64,000 nt of DNA from Drechslerella dactyloides (taxonomy: Eukaryota > Ascomycota > Orbiliomycetes > Orbiliales > Orbiliaceae), in assembly GCA_020064725.1 (NCBI GenBank), contig JAGTWJ010000001.1:5084001-5148000 (forward strand). Direction: 5' to 3'. Below the pieces are notes generated by a model. It made no database searches and was not told the origin of the DNA. It worked only from the letters and a program-made list of their open reading frames with translations. Shown in pieces: positions 1-10,414 of this stretch. The translations under genes and the position numbers were made by a program. Within the stretch, counting starts at the first letter, position 1; each line of letters starts with the position of its first letter.

Positions 1-51
1 ATGTGCGGGATATATCGAACGGCATGACGGTTGACTGGTATTTCGACGTAC

Positions 52-222
52 CAAGAGGAGGAACTTGGGAAGCAGGCCCGGCGCGACGGGCAGCGAATTG
101 TACCAGCGGGTGCCGTCGTCAACTGCGTCCATTGCGATTGGATTGATATTGCCGTCCGGTGAAGCTCGAACGCGTATACGATGCAGCAGCTTGTCTTTGA
201 CGGAGGGGATCCCGGGAGCTGG
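52..222 (-). CDS. Partial exon of an unrecognised gene running off the left edge
   Basis: On the minus strand this stretch is open in one frame and looks protein-coding: it reads KDKLLHRIRVRASPDGNIN, then a segment containing DDGTRWYNSLPVAPGLLP, and ends at a good donor (GTACGT, read at 51-46). The frame is closed upstream by a stop at 226-228, so the exon must start between there and the donor, either at an acceptor AG near 219-225 or at an internal ATG (MDAVDDG). The downstream exon lies outside the window. I do not recognise the family. It would be divergent from the YIP4 gene. The exact 5' limit is uncertain, and a chance open frame is possible. Confidence 0.33.
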
Positions 223-430
223 TGCTTATTCTCCATGTGCTAAGCTTACAGCGGCGGACCTGGTCGTCGCGAAACCCGACTAATTAAACGTCGGCCTGGC
301 AAACGGGTTACGTAGCCTCCCTCCTCGCTACGCAGCTCGACCGAAACACCATGCGCCGATAGACATCGCCAACTGCTCTCGACTTGACACTCACCGCCCG
401 CCCGCCAGCCGCATCCTCGAGTGCTCCGCC

Positions 431-1501
431 ATGGCCGCCGCAGCGTCCTCCAGCAGCGATGCAAACCCGTACGATGAGTATCTCGGGCCCCGCGCGGACC
501 CCGACCTCATAGACCCTGATGACCGTGCGTCCCAACCCTCCACTGAAGCACTCCAATTCAGGCAGGCACCAGCTCACATGCTCCTATCATGTATGACTTA
601 CAGTGGATATCAACGACCTCGATGACCCGCTCGATACCGACGCCTCGGACCGTCAGCCCCTCACTGCTGCCGCCCGCAGCGCCGCCAATGCCGTCCCTGG
701 CGAGGACCGCCGCGCACCCACCGACACAATCGATGAAACTGTCTGGGAGACGCTTTCACGGGACCTGAATGCCATTTGGGACAAAATGAAGCTGGTACTA
801 TGGCCGCGGTTCACGTGGACCAAGTGGCCGGACGCAGATACCGTGCTCAACAGCAGTCAAACGTCCGAGATTCGGGACTGGGATCTATGGTGCGTACATA
901 CATACGCCTACACGCACGCACACATACGCACACGCGTATATACGCATCGATTATTGGGAAATGGAAACGGTGCTAACTCGACCGCGTGGGATGTTTACTA
1001 GGGGCCCCCTGCTGTCGGCACTCCTGCTTTCGCTACTACTGTCCATCACGGCTGCGAGCGAACAGGCTACGAATGTCTTCTCTGGTGTTTTCGCCATCAT
1101 TTGGGTTGGCGAAGCCCTGGTCACGCTACAGATCCGTCTGCTCGGCGGCAACATGTACGTTGGTTGTCACCGCACCCTGACTGCCCTAAATACCTATATC
1201 CACACGGCACCCACGTTGCACGCCGAGACTGACAAAACTGATCACCGATAGATCGTTCTTCCAATCCGTCTGCGTGATCGGCTACACCATCTTCCCGATC
1301 GTTATCGCCGCGCTGCTGTCCGCCGTCAAGCTCTACGCGATCATCCGCGTCCCGCTGTACACGTTCTTCTTCCTGTGGAGCCTTGCGGCCGGGGTTAGCA
1401 TTCTCGGGGGCAGCGGCGTCGTGCGGAACCGCGTAGCGCTAGCGGTGTATCCGCTGGGCTTGTTTTATTTCCTATTGACGTGTCTTTGCTTGATCAGTTG
1501 A
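431..1501 (+). CDS. YIP4: Yip1-domain Golgi membrane protein, YIPF6/Yip4 type
   Basis: Four exons (431-524, 604-889, 1002-1154, 1252-1501) give a 260-residue protein. The N-terminal third is acidic and soluble (NPYDEYLGP, DINDLDDPLD). It is followed by the signature DLWGPL at the membrane entry, the LLGGNISFFQSVCVIGY stretch and about five hydrophobic segments up to the C-terminus. These blocks match the YIPF6/Yip4 branch of the Yip1 family rather than Yip1/YIPF5. Family members sit in Golgi and ER-exit membranes and bind Rab/Ypt GTPases during vesicle traffic. All introns have canonical GTRCGT donors, and the second (890-1001) contains a CA-rich simple repeat around 900-945. The ATG at 431 is in good context (gccATGg). 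The downstream neighbour is convergent. Confidence 0.88.
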
Positions 1502-2027
1502 TGCGGATATATAGCTAGCAAGCTTGTGCGTGTGGGGAACGGTGAGCCGTTGGATGGTATTTTTTGCATGGGGAGATGCGGTTGGGGGCTTGCGGTATAG
1601 ATATAGCTGGAGGGCATTCATATGTGAGCCTTATTATAGTTTTTGGATGCATCTTTGTTTTTTTTGTATGATAATGCAGGCTACAAGCGTTGGGATTTGT
1701 GCATGTGGTGGACGGACGGACGGACGGACGGCTATACAAAAGCGTCGTTAACCATAGCAGTTGACAAAAATATGTTTCTCATGCACAGAACGTTATTCAG
1801 ACGACGTGCGCGTCTTTCGTAGACCGTTATACTATACGAACGAATGCAGCCCAGCTGTATACTAATCATTAGTATTTATATTGAAGTATATACGCCATTC
1901 GTGCGGATATGTGCCGCCTTCTAATGTATCCTATCATGAAACCATAAAGCCATGCCAGGCAATCAACGCTATAGATGCATGCACGCGGAATGAACACCAC
2001 CAATAAAAGACAAGAACAAAAATCAAA
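1502..2027. other. Convergent intergenic region
   Basis: The space between the 3' ends of YIP4 (+) and the Cys-rich membrane protein gene (-). It is AT-rich in its second half and holds a short GGAC tetranucleotide repeat. No gene is seen. Confidence 0.7.
1710..1731. repeat. (GGAC)5 microsatellite
   Basis: Five perfect copies of GGAC followed by GG, in the 3' flank of YIP4. This is a simple-sequence repeat with no coding role visible. Confidence 0.9.
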
Positions 2028-3556
2028 CTACAGTTTTCGATCATCGGTATCCAGGAACGGCCGCCGCTGCTCCTGCAGCTGGTAGCCCTGCGGCACCGCG
2101 TAGCCTGGTGCGTAATCCGCGTACTCGCTGTACGCGTGCTGTCCCTGTCCTCCCTGCGCGTGCGGTTGGTACGCTGGCGCCGGCTGCGTCGCATACCCGG
2201 CGTACCCCGTATTCACGTCCGCATATGACCCTCCGCTGCCCTGATTCCACTGGCCCTGATTCCATTGGAGTTGCTGCTGCGGTGCCGGCTGGTGCTGCTG
2301 GAGATTGTGGAGCGACGGCTGCGATTGGAGATGGACGTGCGTGTGTGTGTGCATGTGCGTGTGCGTGTGTGAGACCTGGCCGGTGACATAGGCCCAGGCT
2401 AGGTTGCGGATTTCGCCGTTCGTGTAGTCCTTTTTGGGCCGTAGACCGCAGGTGACGAGGCGGGTCATCTGGCGGGGGAAGAGTGTGACGAGGACGGTGA
2501 CGAGAACGCCGATGGCGCCGACGACGGCGCCGATGATGGTGCCTGTGTCGACGGACTTTTTATCGCCAGAGGTGTCTCCGGAGGGTTTGCTTGTGCCTGT
2601 GCTGGCGTTCGGGGCTGTGTTTGTGGGGTTTGATTTCTGGCTTTGGTTTGGTGAGTTCGGAGAGGCGGTGGGTGGTGTGTCGCTGAATGTTACTTGGGCG
2701 CCGGCGTTCGTGAGGGCGTTCGTGTAGACGAAGATTTCCGTCTGGCTGGCGCCACAGGTCCAGCTGGGGACACCTTTGGTGTCTTGGGGGTCGAATGTGT
2801 TCGTTTTGAGGATATACGTCTGGCAGGCGGGTTGATTGCCGGAGCTATAAATTCACATCACGATATATATATTAGCACGATGCGATTAAAGGGCCAGTAC
2901 CTAACTACCTTGATTACTCAGGGGTATGATAGTATGATACGCACCAGAATAGTATCGATGTATACACGGAGAGGAATATCGATGTGCATTGCTCCGGCGA
3001 CAGTCCCGGCCAGGACGAGCAGTCGCTCGGCGTCTCGCCTCCATTGATACATGTGCGCGGGGCATTCACGCAACCGCGCTGGTTGCAGCAGCCGAACGCG
3101 AGGCCGTTGCCGACGTACGTGCATGTGTACCCGGTGGGGCAATAGAGGGGTGAAGCTGGACGTATCCAAAGCCGTTAGAAAAAGCTCGTCGAATTCGCAT
3201 TGCACTGCTAAGTAACATTGCATTGCAAGAAGTGGAACTGAAGCTGCGATTGGTATTTACGCAGGTGTGCACGTACCGCCGTCGCCGTCAGCGTAGGCGC
3301 AGAACCGGTCTTCTACCGTCTGCGACGCCTGTCGTCCGAACAGCTGCTGCGAGGCAAGATAGCCCAGTCGGGGCGCCGGCGTTATCCGCGATGTCGACGC
3401 AGTTCGCGATATCGATAACGATCTTGATCGCGACGGAAGGGTCGATGTTCTAGCGGGAGGAACGGGAAAATCGCCAAAAACGGTAGGGAGTAACGCCGCA
3501 ATGAGCATCCAGGACCGTTTCCAGCTCCGGCCAGGGCTGTCGCCGCCGGATAGCAT
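2028..3556 (-). CDS. Single-pass surface protein: Cys-rich ectodomain, Ser/Thr stalk, Gln/His-rich cytosolic tail
   Basis: Three exons on the minus strand (3556-3277, 3155-2945, 2844-2028) encode 435 residues. The order is: N-terminal signal or anchor (basic SWKRSW then MLIAALLPTVFG); a Cys-rich ectodomain with at least twelve cysteines (CPTGYTC, FGCCNQRGCVN, DCSSWPG, PACQTY, WTCGA); a Ser/Thr/Asn/Pro-rich stalk (SPNSPNQSQKSNPTNTAPNA); a transmembrane helix at about residues 264-287 (TGTIIGAVVGAIGVLVTVLV); and a cytosolic tail rich in Gln, Tyr, Gly and a His-Thr repeat. This is the layout of fungal wall-sensor-like or receptor-like surface proteins, but I recognise no named domain. Donors are GTACGT and GTGCGT. 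The start could also be the second Met (3508). Function is unknown; cell-surface sensing or adhesion is only a guess. Confidence 0.75.
2331..2369 (-). repeat. Coding GT/CA repeat giving an alternating His tract
   Basis: Within the last exon of the surface protein, an imperfect GTG-CGT repeat encodes HTHTHMHTHTHVH (about residues 323-335), with seven His in alternate positions. It lies on the cytosolic side of the predicted membrane helix. The repeat is likely length-variable. Confidence 0.88.
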
Positions 3557-4346
3557 GTTGAAAAGGATACGGTAGGTCTACACGGATAAATATCTAATCT
3601 ATAATCCGGGTACTCCGCGCCAGCTGGTCGGCGGCAATGTCGACATGAACGGCGTGTGGCGTGGTGAGGATGTTCTGTTATATGATATCGGTGCAGAGGT
3701 TCGAAAGCTGGGGAGGTATGCTCCACAAATCCGCCGGCCTGTGCGCCCCGGCAGCCATTTTATCTCGAGGGTGGTCTTTAAGCCTCTTGCTTAATATAAA
3801 TCAGCGGGTAGCCTCTGCTGTACCCTTATTTAGCCCGAACGGGGCGGCCAAGGGGCTATCGGCTGATAAATAACACGCTGCACAGTCGTAGCCCTGGACG
3901 TGATTCGGAGGAAGCCTTGCGGCTGAAACGCTGGGCGAAAAAGGTTTTGACGGGATCCGCTGAGAAATCCCACGTCGGCTGTGACGGCGAGCTCGTTCTG
4001 TCTCTTGGCTGCGCGCAGCCGCTGCCGTGTAAACGTAATAATTGGAAGGATGCATCGAGCTGACGGCTTCGCCTATCGGAGTGGGTAGATGAAGTGAACG
4101 TGCATGTGGCATCGCGAAGTCTTCAGACCGGTGTAACAGTGTCGCGTGCGTCGAATCGATATCGGTGAGGTCGGCTTTAAGTTGCGGCCTGTCTGCAGCC
4201 AACCCGTCCCGATGCAGATGCCCAGATCCTCCCCGTCCTGCCTGAAGACTTCGACACCCTTGAACCTGCTCCTCTGAATTTGTAACCTGGAATCCAATAC
4301 TCGCATCGCAGTGCCTTATCGAGGCCCTTGGGAGGCTGAATACGAG
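3557..4346. other. Divergent promoter region
   Basis: Separates the minus-strand surface-protein gene from the plus-strand amidase gene. A few open frames cross it (for instance 3801-4202 on the minus strand) but none shows domain-like composition or splice continuity, so I annotate no gene. Confidence 0.6.
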
Positions 4347-5871
4347 ATGCCATTAGCTGTAAGGTCCCCGCGTCCAGCGCCCAGCTTGCTTTGAAGCTGG
4401 CTCGCCTGCATTTCGACAGTTGCAAAATGCAACACCCGTAACACATTTCCCCCCACCATCAAACGTACCTAGGTATATATATATATCGATATCAGAACTC
4501 GGATACCTTCCTGATATATATCTAGATGCATAGGAATAGTGCTATAAGAAATAGCCGTACATTGCGATAATGCACCAGTATATGAGACTATGCGCTTCTA
4601 CAACTTGACAGCTAACTTTCTATACTCCAGGCCGCCGGCCAATTCCGCGCTACCGCATCCCTCTCCCAAAACCTCGCCTCATGCCGCTCCCTGATCGCTA
4701 AATCCCTTACCGCCGGCGCCAAAGTCCTCTTCCTCCCAGAAGCATCCGACTACCTCCCCTCCTCGGCCGCCGAGTCCCTCCGCCTCGTCCGGCCGATCGA
4801 ATCCAACGAGTTCGTGCTCGGGCTGCAAGAATCCGCGCGCCAGCACGCGCTGCCGATATGCGTCGGCATCCACGAACCGACAGAGCGTGGGGAGCGGGTA
4901 AGGAACACATGTGTATATATTGACGAGAAGGGAGATGTACGGCAACGATATCAGAAGGTGCATTTGTTTGATGTCGACATCGAGGGTGGGCCAATATTGA
5001 TGGAGAGCCGGTGCGTAGTCCCACTATGCTTTACCCATTCACGAAGATATCATCTATATATCGAGCATTTCCATGCGTGAGATGTCAACTGCATGACTAC
5101 CCTGGTTGTTCTAATATATCATGTATCACAGGAGCGTCGAGCCCGGAAAATCAATCACACCACCCTTTGACACCCCGCTCGGCAAACTCGGCATGCTAAT
5201 CTGCTTTGACGTATGTATCAGTCAATTTGCTTGTCGGGTCACCCAAGTAGTCTTGTGGAACTAGAAGCCGTCGTAAAGCTCTCGAAACAACTACCCACCC
5301 TACTTAAATCTCATATATATACCGGTAAATTTTGTACGAATATTAACTTCAACCATTATACATCTACAGCTCCGCTTTCCCGAAATATCCCTCCAACACC
5401 GTCGCCTCGGCGCCCACCTTCTCTCCTACCCCTCCGCCTTCACCATTCCAACTGGCAACGCCGGCCACTGGTCCACCCTCCTCCGCGCCCGTGCCATCGA
5501 AACGCAATCCTACGTCATCGCCCCTGCGCTTGTCGGCTGGCATAACGAGAAGCGACGGTCCTACGGGCACTCGATGATCATCGGACCTTGGGGCGAGGTA
5601 CTCGGCGAATGCAGCGGTATGAAAGAAGGCAGCAACGCAACGAGCAATGATGGAGAAGAGGAGATTTGCGTGGGTGAGATAGATATGGGGATACTAGAGC
5701 GAGTTAGGAGGGAGATGCCATTGTTGAGACGAACGTATGTATATATTATATTGCCTTCCTCGGCCGTTAAATCCTTGCATATGCCGTTCAGGTGAGAGTC
5801 TGGTTGGTGGGCGAAATGCTAATGAATCCTCTTGATACGCATCAAATAGGGATGTATACCCGGAGCTATGA
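4347..5871 (+). CDS. NIT1-type carbon-nitrogen hydrolase (deaminated glutathione amidase)
   Basis: Five exons (4347-4358, 4631-5010, 5132-5210, 5370-5734, 5850-5871) give 285 residues, the usual size for this branch of the nitrilase superfamily. The catalytic triad is visible: Glu in LFLPEAS, Lys in RYQKVHLFD and Cys in MLICFDLRFPE. The signature blocks PSAFT, LLRARAIETQSYV and YGHSMIIGPWG, and the C-terminus RRTDVYPEL, match NIT1 (yeast Nit2), which hydrolyses deaminated glutathione as metabolite repair, rather than omega-amidase. The first exon is only 12 bases (MPLA) before a GTAAGG donor and a 272-base intron. I chose it because it gives the expected start MPLAAAGQFRAT in the right phase. 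The terminal exon is 22 bases. The enzyme is cytosolic or mitochondrial; no targeting signal is obvious. Confidence 0.88.
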
Positions 5872-7332
5872 TATAGCCATGCACGATATGGCGAATAGAA
5901 GTAATTCCAGATTCATCTCCATAATATCAGTTTAATACGCAAACTTCGAGTTTTAGTTTGTGATGCTAGTACAGTTTCAACATGCCATAAAGCTAGGAAA
6001 TATACTGTTGTGATATAGGTCCAGATATATGCGTCTAGCAGCATATACCGAACGGGCTTGGAGTCCTATAATTTCGAATCTTGGGTAGCTATAGTAACAA
6101 CGATAAACCCCCAAAGGATAATCCTTCTGCACTAAAGCGCGGCGAATTTAGCCTTGGTGGAAAAAAAAAAAGAAATGAATGACACCCGCGCGCGTCTACT
6201 CCATGGCGTTGGAGACGAAAGCTTGGCGAAGCCAGGATTCCTATATTTCTTAAATATTGCATTCCTTAGCATGCTGTCGAGATCCATCTGGTTTTAGGCG
6301 TTGTTACACATGGAGAACTTGAGAGGGAGGTCTACTACCCCTAACAAGATGCATATATGTGCGCTTCAGGCGAAGAGTCGAGCCATCTCGCCCTTGCATT
6401 TCAAACGGTTCTTACAATTTCGGGGACTAGAACTCTTCATTTCGATCAACAAACGCCTCATCTTCTAGCATCACGCCCTTGCGGCGCCTCGCTGCTGGTT
6501 TCGGCGGAACATCCCGCGATGACTATCATCAATCACAACATGCAACACAGCCACTACGCGAAATGATTATTCCGTCCATCTTGCATGAATCCGGTCAAGC
6601 TTGACAGGAAACCATCAGATCGCGATCGAAATCTTGGTCGATTTTCGGAGTTCTCCATTGCATGACCGGCCAAATACATTGAAAACAGGTGTAATCCTTC
6701 AGTGTATCGGAGGCTTTTTTTACTAAGCTTATTAAGCTTATTTGTCGTAATTCCGAGGATGAATTCCCCTTTCAATTCCATGCATGTTCCAGATGCAGAT
6801 GCACAAATACCTAAGTTACACACGAAACGCTATTACACAAAGATCTGTAGCGCGATCGAAAGGAACCGATCTAACGCGATCGACGATCGCGTAATTACCT
6901 AAGTACGGCCAAGAGCGGTTTCTTTCCTTTATGGGAAGATGAGGAAAGCAACAGACTAGGCAACAAATATGCATGCATGTATGCCCGCGCACGAGCTTGT
7001 AGGTATTGAGACTCAACTACGCCAGCCTTGGGCATGTGCATATGGATGACTTGATAGATTTACGGGACACCAAATTGTTTAATTTCACATCACATTCTAT
7101 GCTTGCGGCTGAATGCTGGTGACCTCCTGGGTTCATTGACGCCGGACTTGCAAACCAAGAATTGTTTCAATTGATGTTTACACTGTGCCTTTTTGATATA
7201 AACAATAATACAATGTGTGATCTCGACCCTTGATGCCTCTATATTATCTACAAGAGGCCCCATGGGAGCTCCAATGCAATGCTACCAGACTATCTCCACC
7301 CATTCGCTTCAGAACCATTATAGGATTCAAAA
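5872..7332. other. Gene-free stretch upstream of the aspartic protease
   Basis: About 1.5 kb between two plus-strand genes. It contains a short A-tract (about 6162-6172) and scattered short open frames without coding character. The last few hundred bases should hold the protease promoter. Confidence 0.6.
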
Positions 7333-9251
7333 ATGCGGGCAACAGTGTACTTCCTCGGGGCGATCTCTTTGATCTTAGGAGCCGAGGCCCTACAGATTTT
7401 TTCACTTCCCGTCAGTAAAATCGAACCTCCAGCTCATGCTCAGCGAGCTCCGAGTCAATTGCGACGGCCGCGGGTGATCCAAAGGCGACAGTTCTCGACA
7501 CCTCTAATCAACCAGTTTCCATTGTATGTTGTAGACATTACACTTGGAACACCGCCGCAAAGTCTTAGGGTGCATCTTGATACCGGTAGCTCAGATCTTG
7601 TAGTTCAAACCGATGCCTCCGATCTTTGCACGACCGATCCGGCCTCTTGTAGCGATGGCGGCACTTGCAAGTTCTCCCTTATTCTCACAACCTATGGCTT
7701 GGCTTCCATTAACACACTCGGACGAGCGTCTAATACGTATTTTCCATAGACAATGCCAACGCCTCCAGCACCTACGAGTATTATTCCAGCGACCTCTTCA
7801 TTGCTTATCTAAGTGGCGAGTTCGCCTCCGGCGACTATGCGAATGATACGTTTACCATCGGTGGTGCTTCTCTCGATGGCTATTATTTCGGGATCATGTA
7901 CGAGACGACGGTCACAGACAGTATCCTTGGTATCGGTCTCGTCGAAAATGAATTCGGAGCCGGCCTGAGCCCACCGCGAACATACCCAAACCTCCCCGTA
8001 TCACTGGCCAACGCAGGGGTGATTCCATCAGCGGCTTTTAGCCTTTATTTGAACGATCTTCAAGATATTTCGGGTGGAACCATACTTTTTGGAGGAATTG
8101 ACACCGAAAAGTACTGCGGACCGCTGGGTCGACTTCCCATGGTTCCAACTCCTGGCTTCGAGTCATTAGGAATACTCGAATATACGGTTGACACGACAGG
8201 CGTTTCCGGTACTAGAAACGGGGTACCCGTCGTGTTTCCTGCCGGAACTGCATCATATGGCCCTGCGCTGCTGGACTCTGGTACAAGCATAAACATACTC
8301 CCAGACGCTTTGACGAACGAAATCTTTGCCTTTGTTGGCGCGATATTCCAACCCGGCGACATTCTTGCAAAAGTCCCTTGCAACATCACGTCGGAGGACA
8401 TCGTCTTCCAGTTCAAGTTTGCAACAGTTGCTATCAACGTACCCATATCGCAACTTGTACTTGTCACGTTTCCGGACCCGGATGGCCTGTGTTTTTTCGG
8501 CATCACACCTAACAGCGAATTCGGCACGAATAGCGTGATTCTCGGGGATACTTTCTTGAGTAGCGCGTATGCGGTCTTCGATGTGGACAATAAGAATATC
8601 TATCTGGCACAAGCGAAATTTGGCGCCGTAGGTGAAAACATTCTCCAGATCCAGGCAGGAGTCAACGGTGTACCTCAACAAGATGGTATATGTGATGCAG
8701 CTCCGACTACCACTACCACTACCACTACCACTACCATCACCACTACGACGACCACTACGACCACAACCTCGAGGACGACTTCCACTACTACCTCAACGAT
8801 GACCTCGACTACTGGTTCTTCGACCACCACCTCCTCGACCTTGACTACCACGACCCCAACTACATCTACCACTAGCACTATATCTACTACAACGTCCACC
8901 GGCGGGACTGCTGTCGTATCCGCCGACCCCAGATCCACCACGACCGGAAATATGGGCAGCGGCGGAAAGCCGGTCACCACAGCGCCTCCCAGATGCCATC
9001 GGGTAAGTGTCTACGAAACAATGAATCAGCAACATATATACAGAAAGCTAATTGTATCACAGGATGGTTGCTACAAAGTCTTGGCCCGGGGCAAAGTAGC
9101 GGGCGTGGATTTCTGCTCCGAGTTCAAGGCGAGTGGGAAGGCTTGTTCGACCCCACATCAAGTCGCATCAGCATGCCACGGCGGAGAATCTAGGATCGCC
9201 AGCGCCTGTTCCTGTCTACCGACCCCACCTTCTTACTATGCTCGTAGATAA
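7333..9251 (+). CDS. Secreted pepsin-family aspartic protease with Thr-rich linker and C-terminal Cys module
   Basis: Three exons (7333-7666, 7750-9002, 9063-9251) give 591 residues. There is a signal peptide (MRATVYFLGAISLILGAEA), a propeptide with basic sites (QRRQF) and a pepsin-like domain. Both catalytic aspartates are present: DTGSS (Asp83) and LDSGTS (about Asp287). The N-lobe sequence NASSTYEYYSSDLF resembles fungal A1-family secreted proteases. After about residue 430 comes a Thr-dominated linker, then a 62-residue tail with six cysteines (DGCYKVL, DFCSEF, ACHGG, SACSCL) like a small module found at the ends of many fungal secreted proteins. The first intron appears to use a GC donor (T|GCAAGT) and restores TGGTY before NANAS. 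The second is 60 bases and stop-free, so it can be retained. It is predicted to be extracellular or wall-associated. Confidence 0.88.
7667..7749 (+). other. GC-AG intron in the aspartic protease gene
   Basis: Only splicing from GCAAGT at 7667 to the TAG at 7747-7749 keeps frame and gives the expected family sequence (DGGTY then NANASSTYEY). The nearby GT at 7670 would put the next exon in a wrong frame. GCAAGT is the known consensus for GC-AG introns. Confidence 0.75.
8702..8890 (+). repeat. Thr-codon repeat (ACC/ACT/ACG) in the protease linker
   Basis: A degenerate trinucleotide repeat encoding mostly Thr with some Ser. This is the expected O-glycosylated spacer between the protease and the Cys module. 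The antisense frame reads as poly-Val and is a shadow. Confidence 0.9.
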
Positions 9252-10414
9252 TCTCGGGGGCCTCGGACGTGGTACAAGATCGTGTACCTGTGGTGGTAAT
9301 TTTGTACAAAATTTGGTGGGACAAAAGCAGCTAAAATTTGGGAACGGAAATTTATTGCTTAAGGGAAAAGTATCTGTCTTTTTGAAGTAGGCAATATTCT
9401 AATTCTCTGTACATATTTACGAAAAGGTCAAAGGGCTCGAAAGTCGACTGTAGAGATTGAAGGGTTTTTGTTGTTTCTTTTCTATATTTTCCGTTTATTT
9501 TCTTAAGATCTTGTATAATGCACAACTTATGCTACCCGATTTAATAAATCCTTCTAGTTTTTTGCTCACTACAAAGTCAACTTGATTAAGTTTCGAAGCA
9601 TTTTAATTAGTAGCGTACAAAATTCTGGCGTGGCTGAGATCTTGAGATCTCATAGAATACCTCACAATATTTAAATCTCATGAAATCAGCGGATCACCAT
9701 TTTCAAGAAACCAAGACGAGTTCAAATCCTAAAGTTTTGAGATTCTTAAGTCTAAGGCGCTACCAAAGGCGCGCGTGCGCACGCATTAATTGAGCGTGCA
9801 GTTTAACTGGTTTTGCAAGATCAAAATCTTAAACGAGCCCAGCGCAAACTTCAGACTTTGTGGTAATCCCACAAGTCTGAATTCGAATGAGAGAAGTGGC
9901 GATGGCTTTCAGCACTGCCATGAATGTCTTCTTCCGGAAGCAAGAGAGTATCATTATGAATGGCAGTTCGAAATGTCCAGAGTGCTAACGGCGGAATGCC
10001 CGATTTGCGACCACCGTCCGCGGCTGATGCGAATGATGGAACGTAAGGCATTAGCATGCCTAGCGCGGAACAACGGGAAAATTAAAGAGCTACTCATAAA
10101 GCCTGGATTGCAATATAATCTAACATATACAGTATGCTCGACAAACTTACGCAAGTGACCAAATAGATTGCATGCTTACTAGTCGACAGCCCTGGACTCA
10201 TGCAGTACAAATAAGGAAAATAGACCAGGAACCACTAGACCAAAACGTCCGATACAAGGTTCGAAGGAAAAACATGCAGCGAAATCGAAAAGAGCTGGGA
10301 TATCCTAATACTGTGCTTAACGTTGCAAAACCATTCCGAGTACTGCTATAGACGAATTTTGTTTGTTGCCAAAAGAGAAATATATAATAGAGAAGCTCAA
10401 GATACACCCACCGC
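9252..10414. other. Convergent intergenic region
   Basis: Between the 3' ends of the protease (+) and BRO1 (-). AT-rich, with short direct repeats of GAGATCT-like text near 9640-9660. One open frame at 9790-10158 has two CxxC pairs but lacks an ATG start, so I leave it unannotated. Confidence 0.6.

Noticed and set aside
3801..4202. Minus-strand open frame of 133 codons
   Set aside because: No domain, mixed composition and overlap with the amidase promoter; no splice continuation.
8675..8980. Val-rich minus-strand frame
   Set aside because: Antisense shadow of the Thr-codon repeat.
9790..10158. Frame with two CxxC pairs (possible zinc-binding protein)
   Set aside because: It begins only at TTG, has no clear family pattern and lies in AT-rich convergent space.
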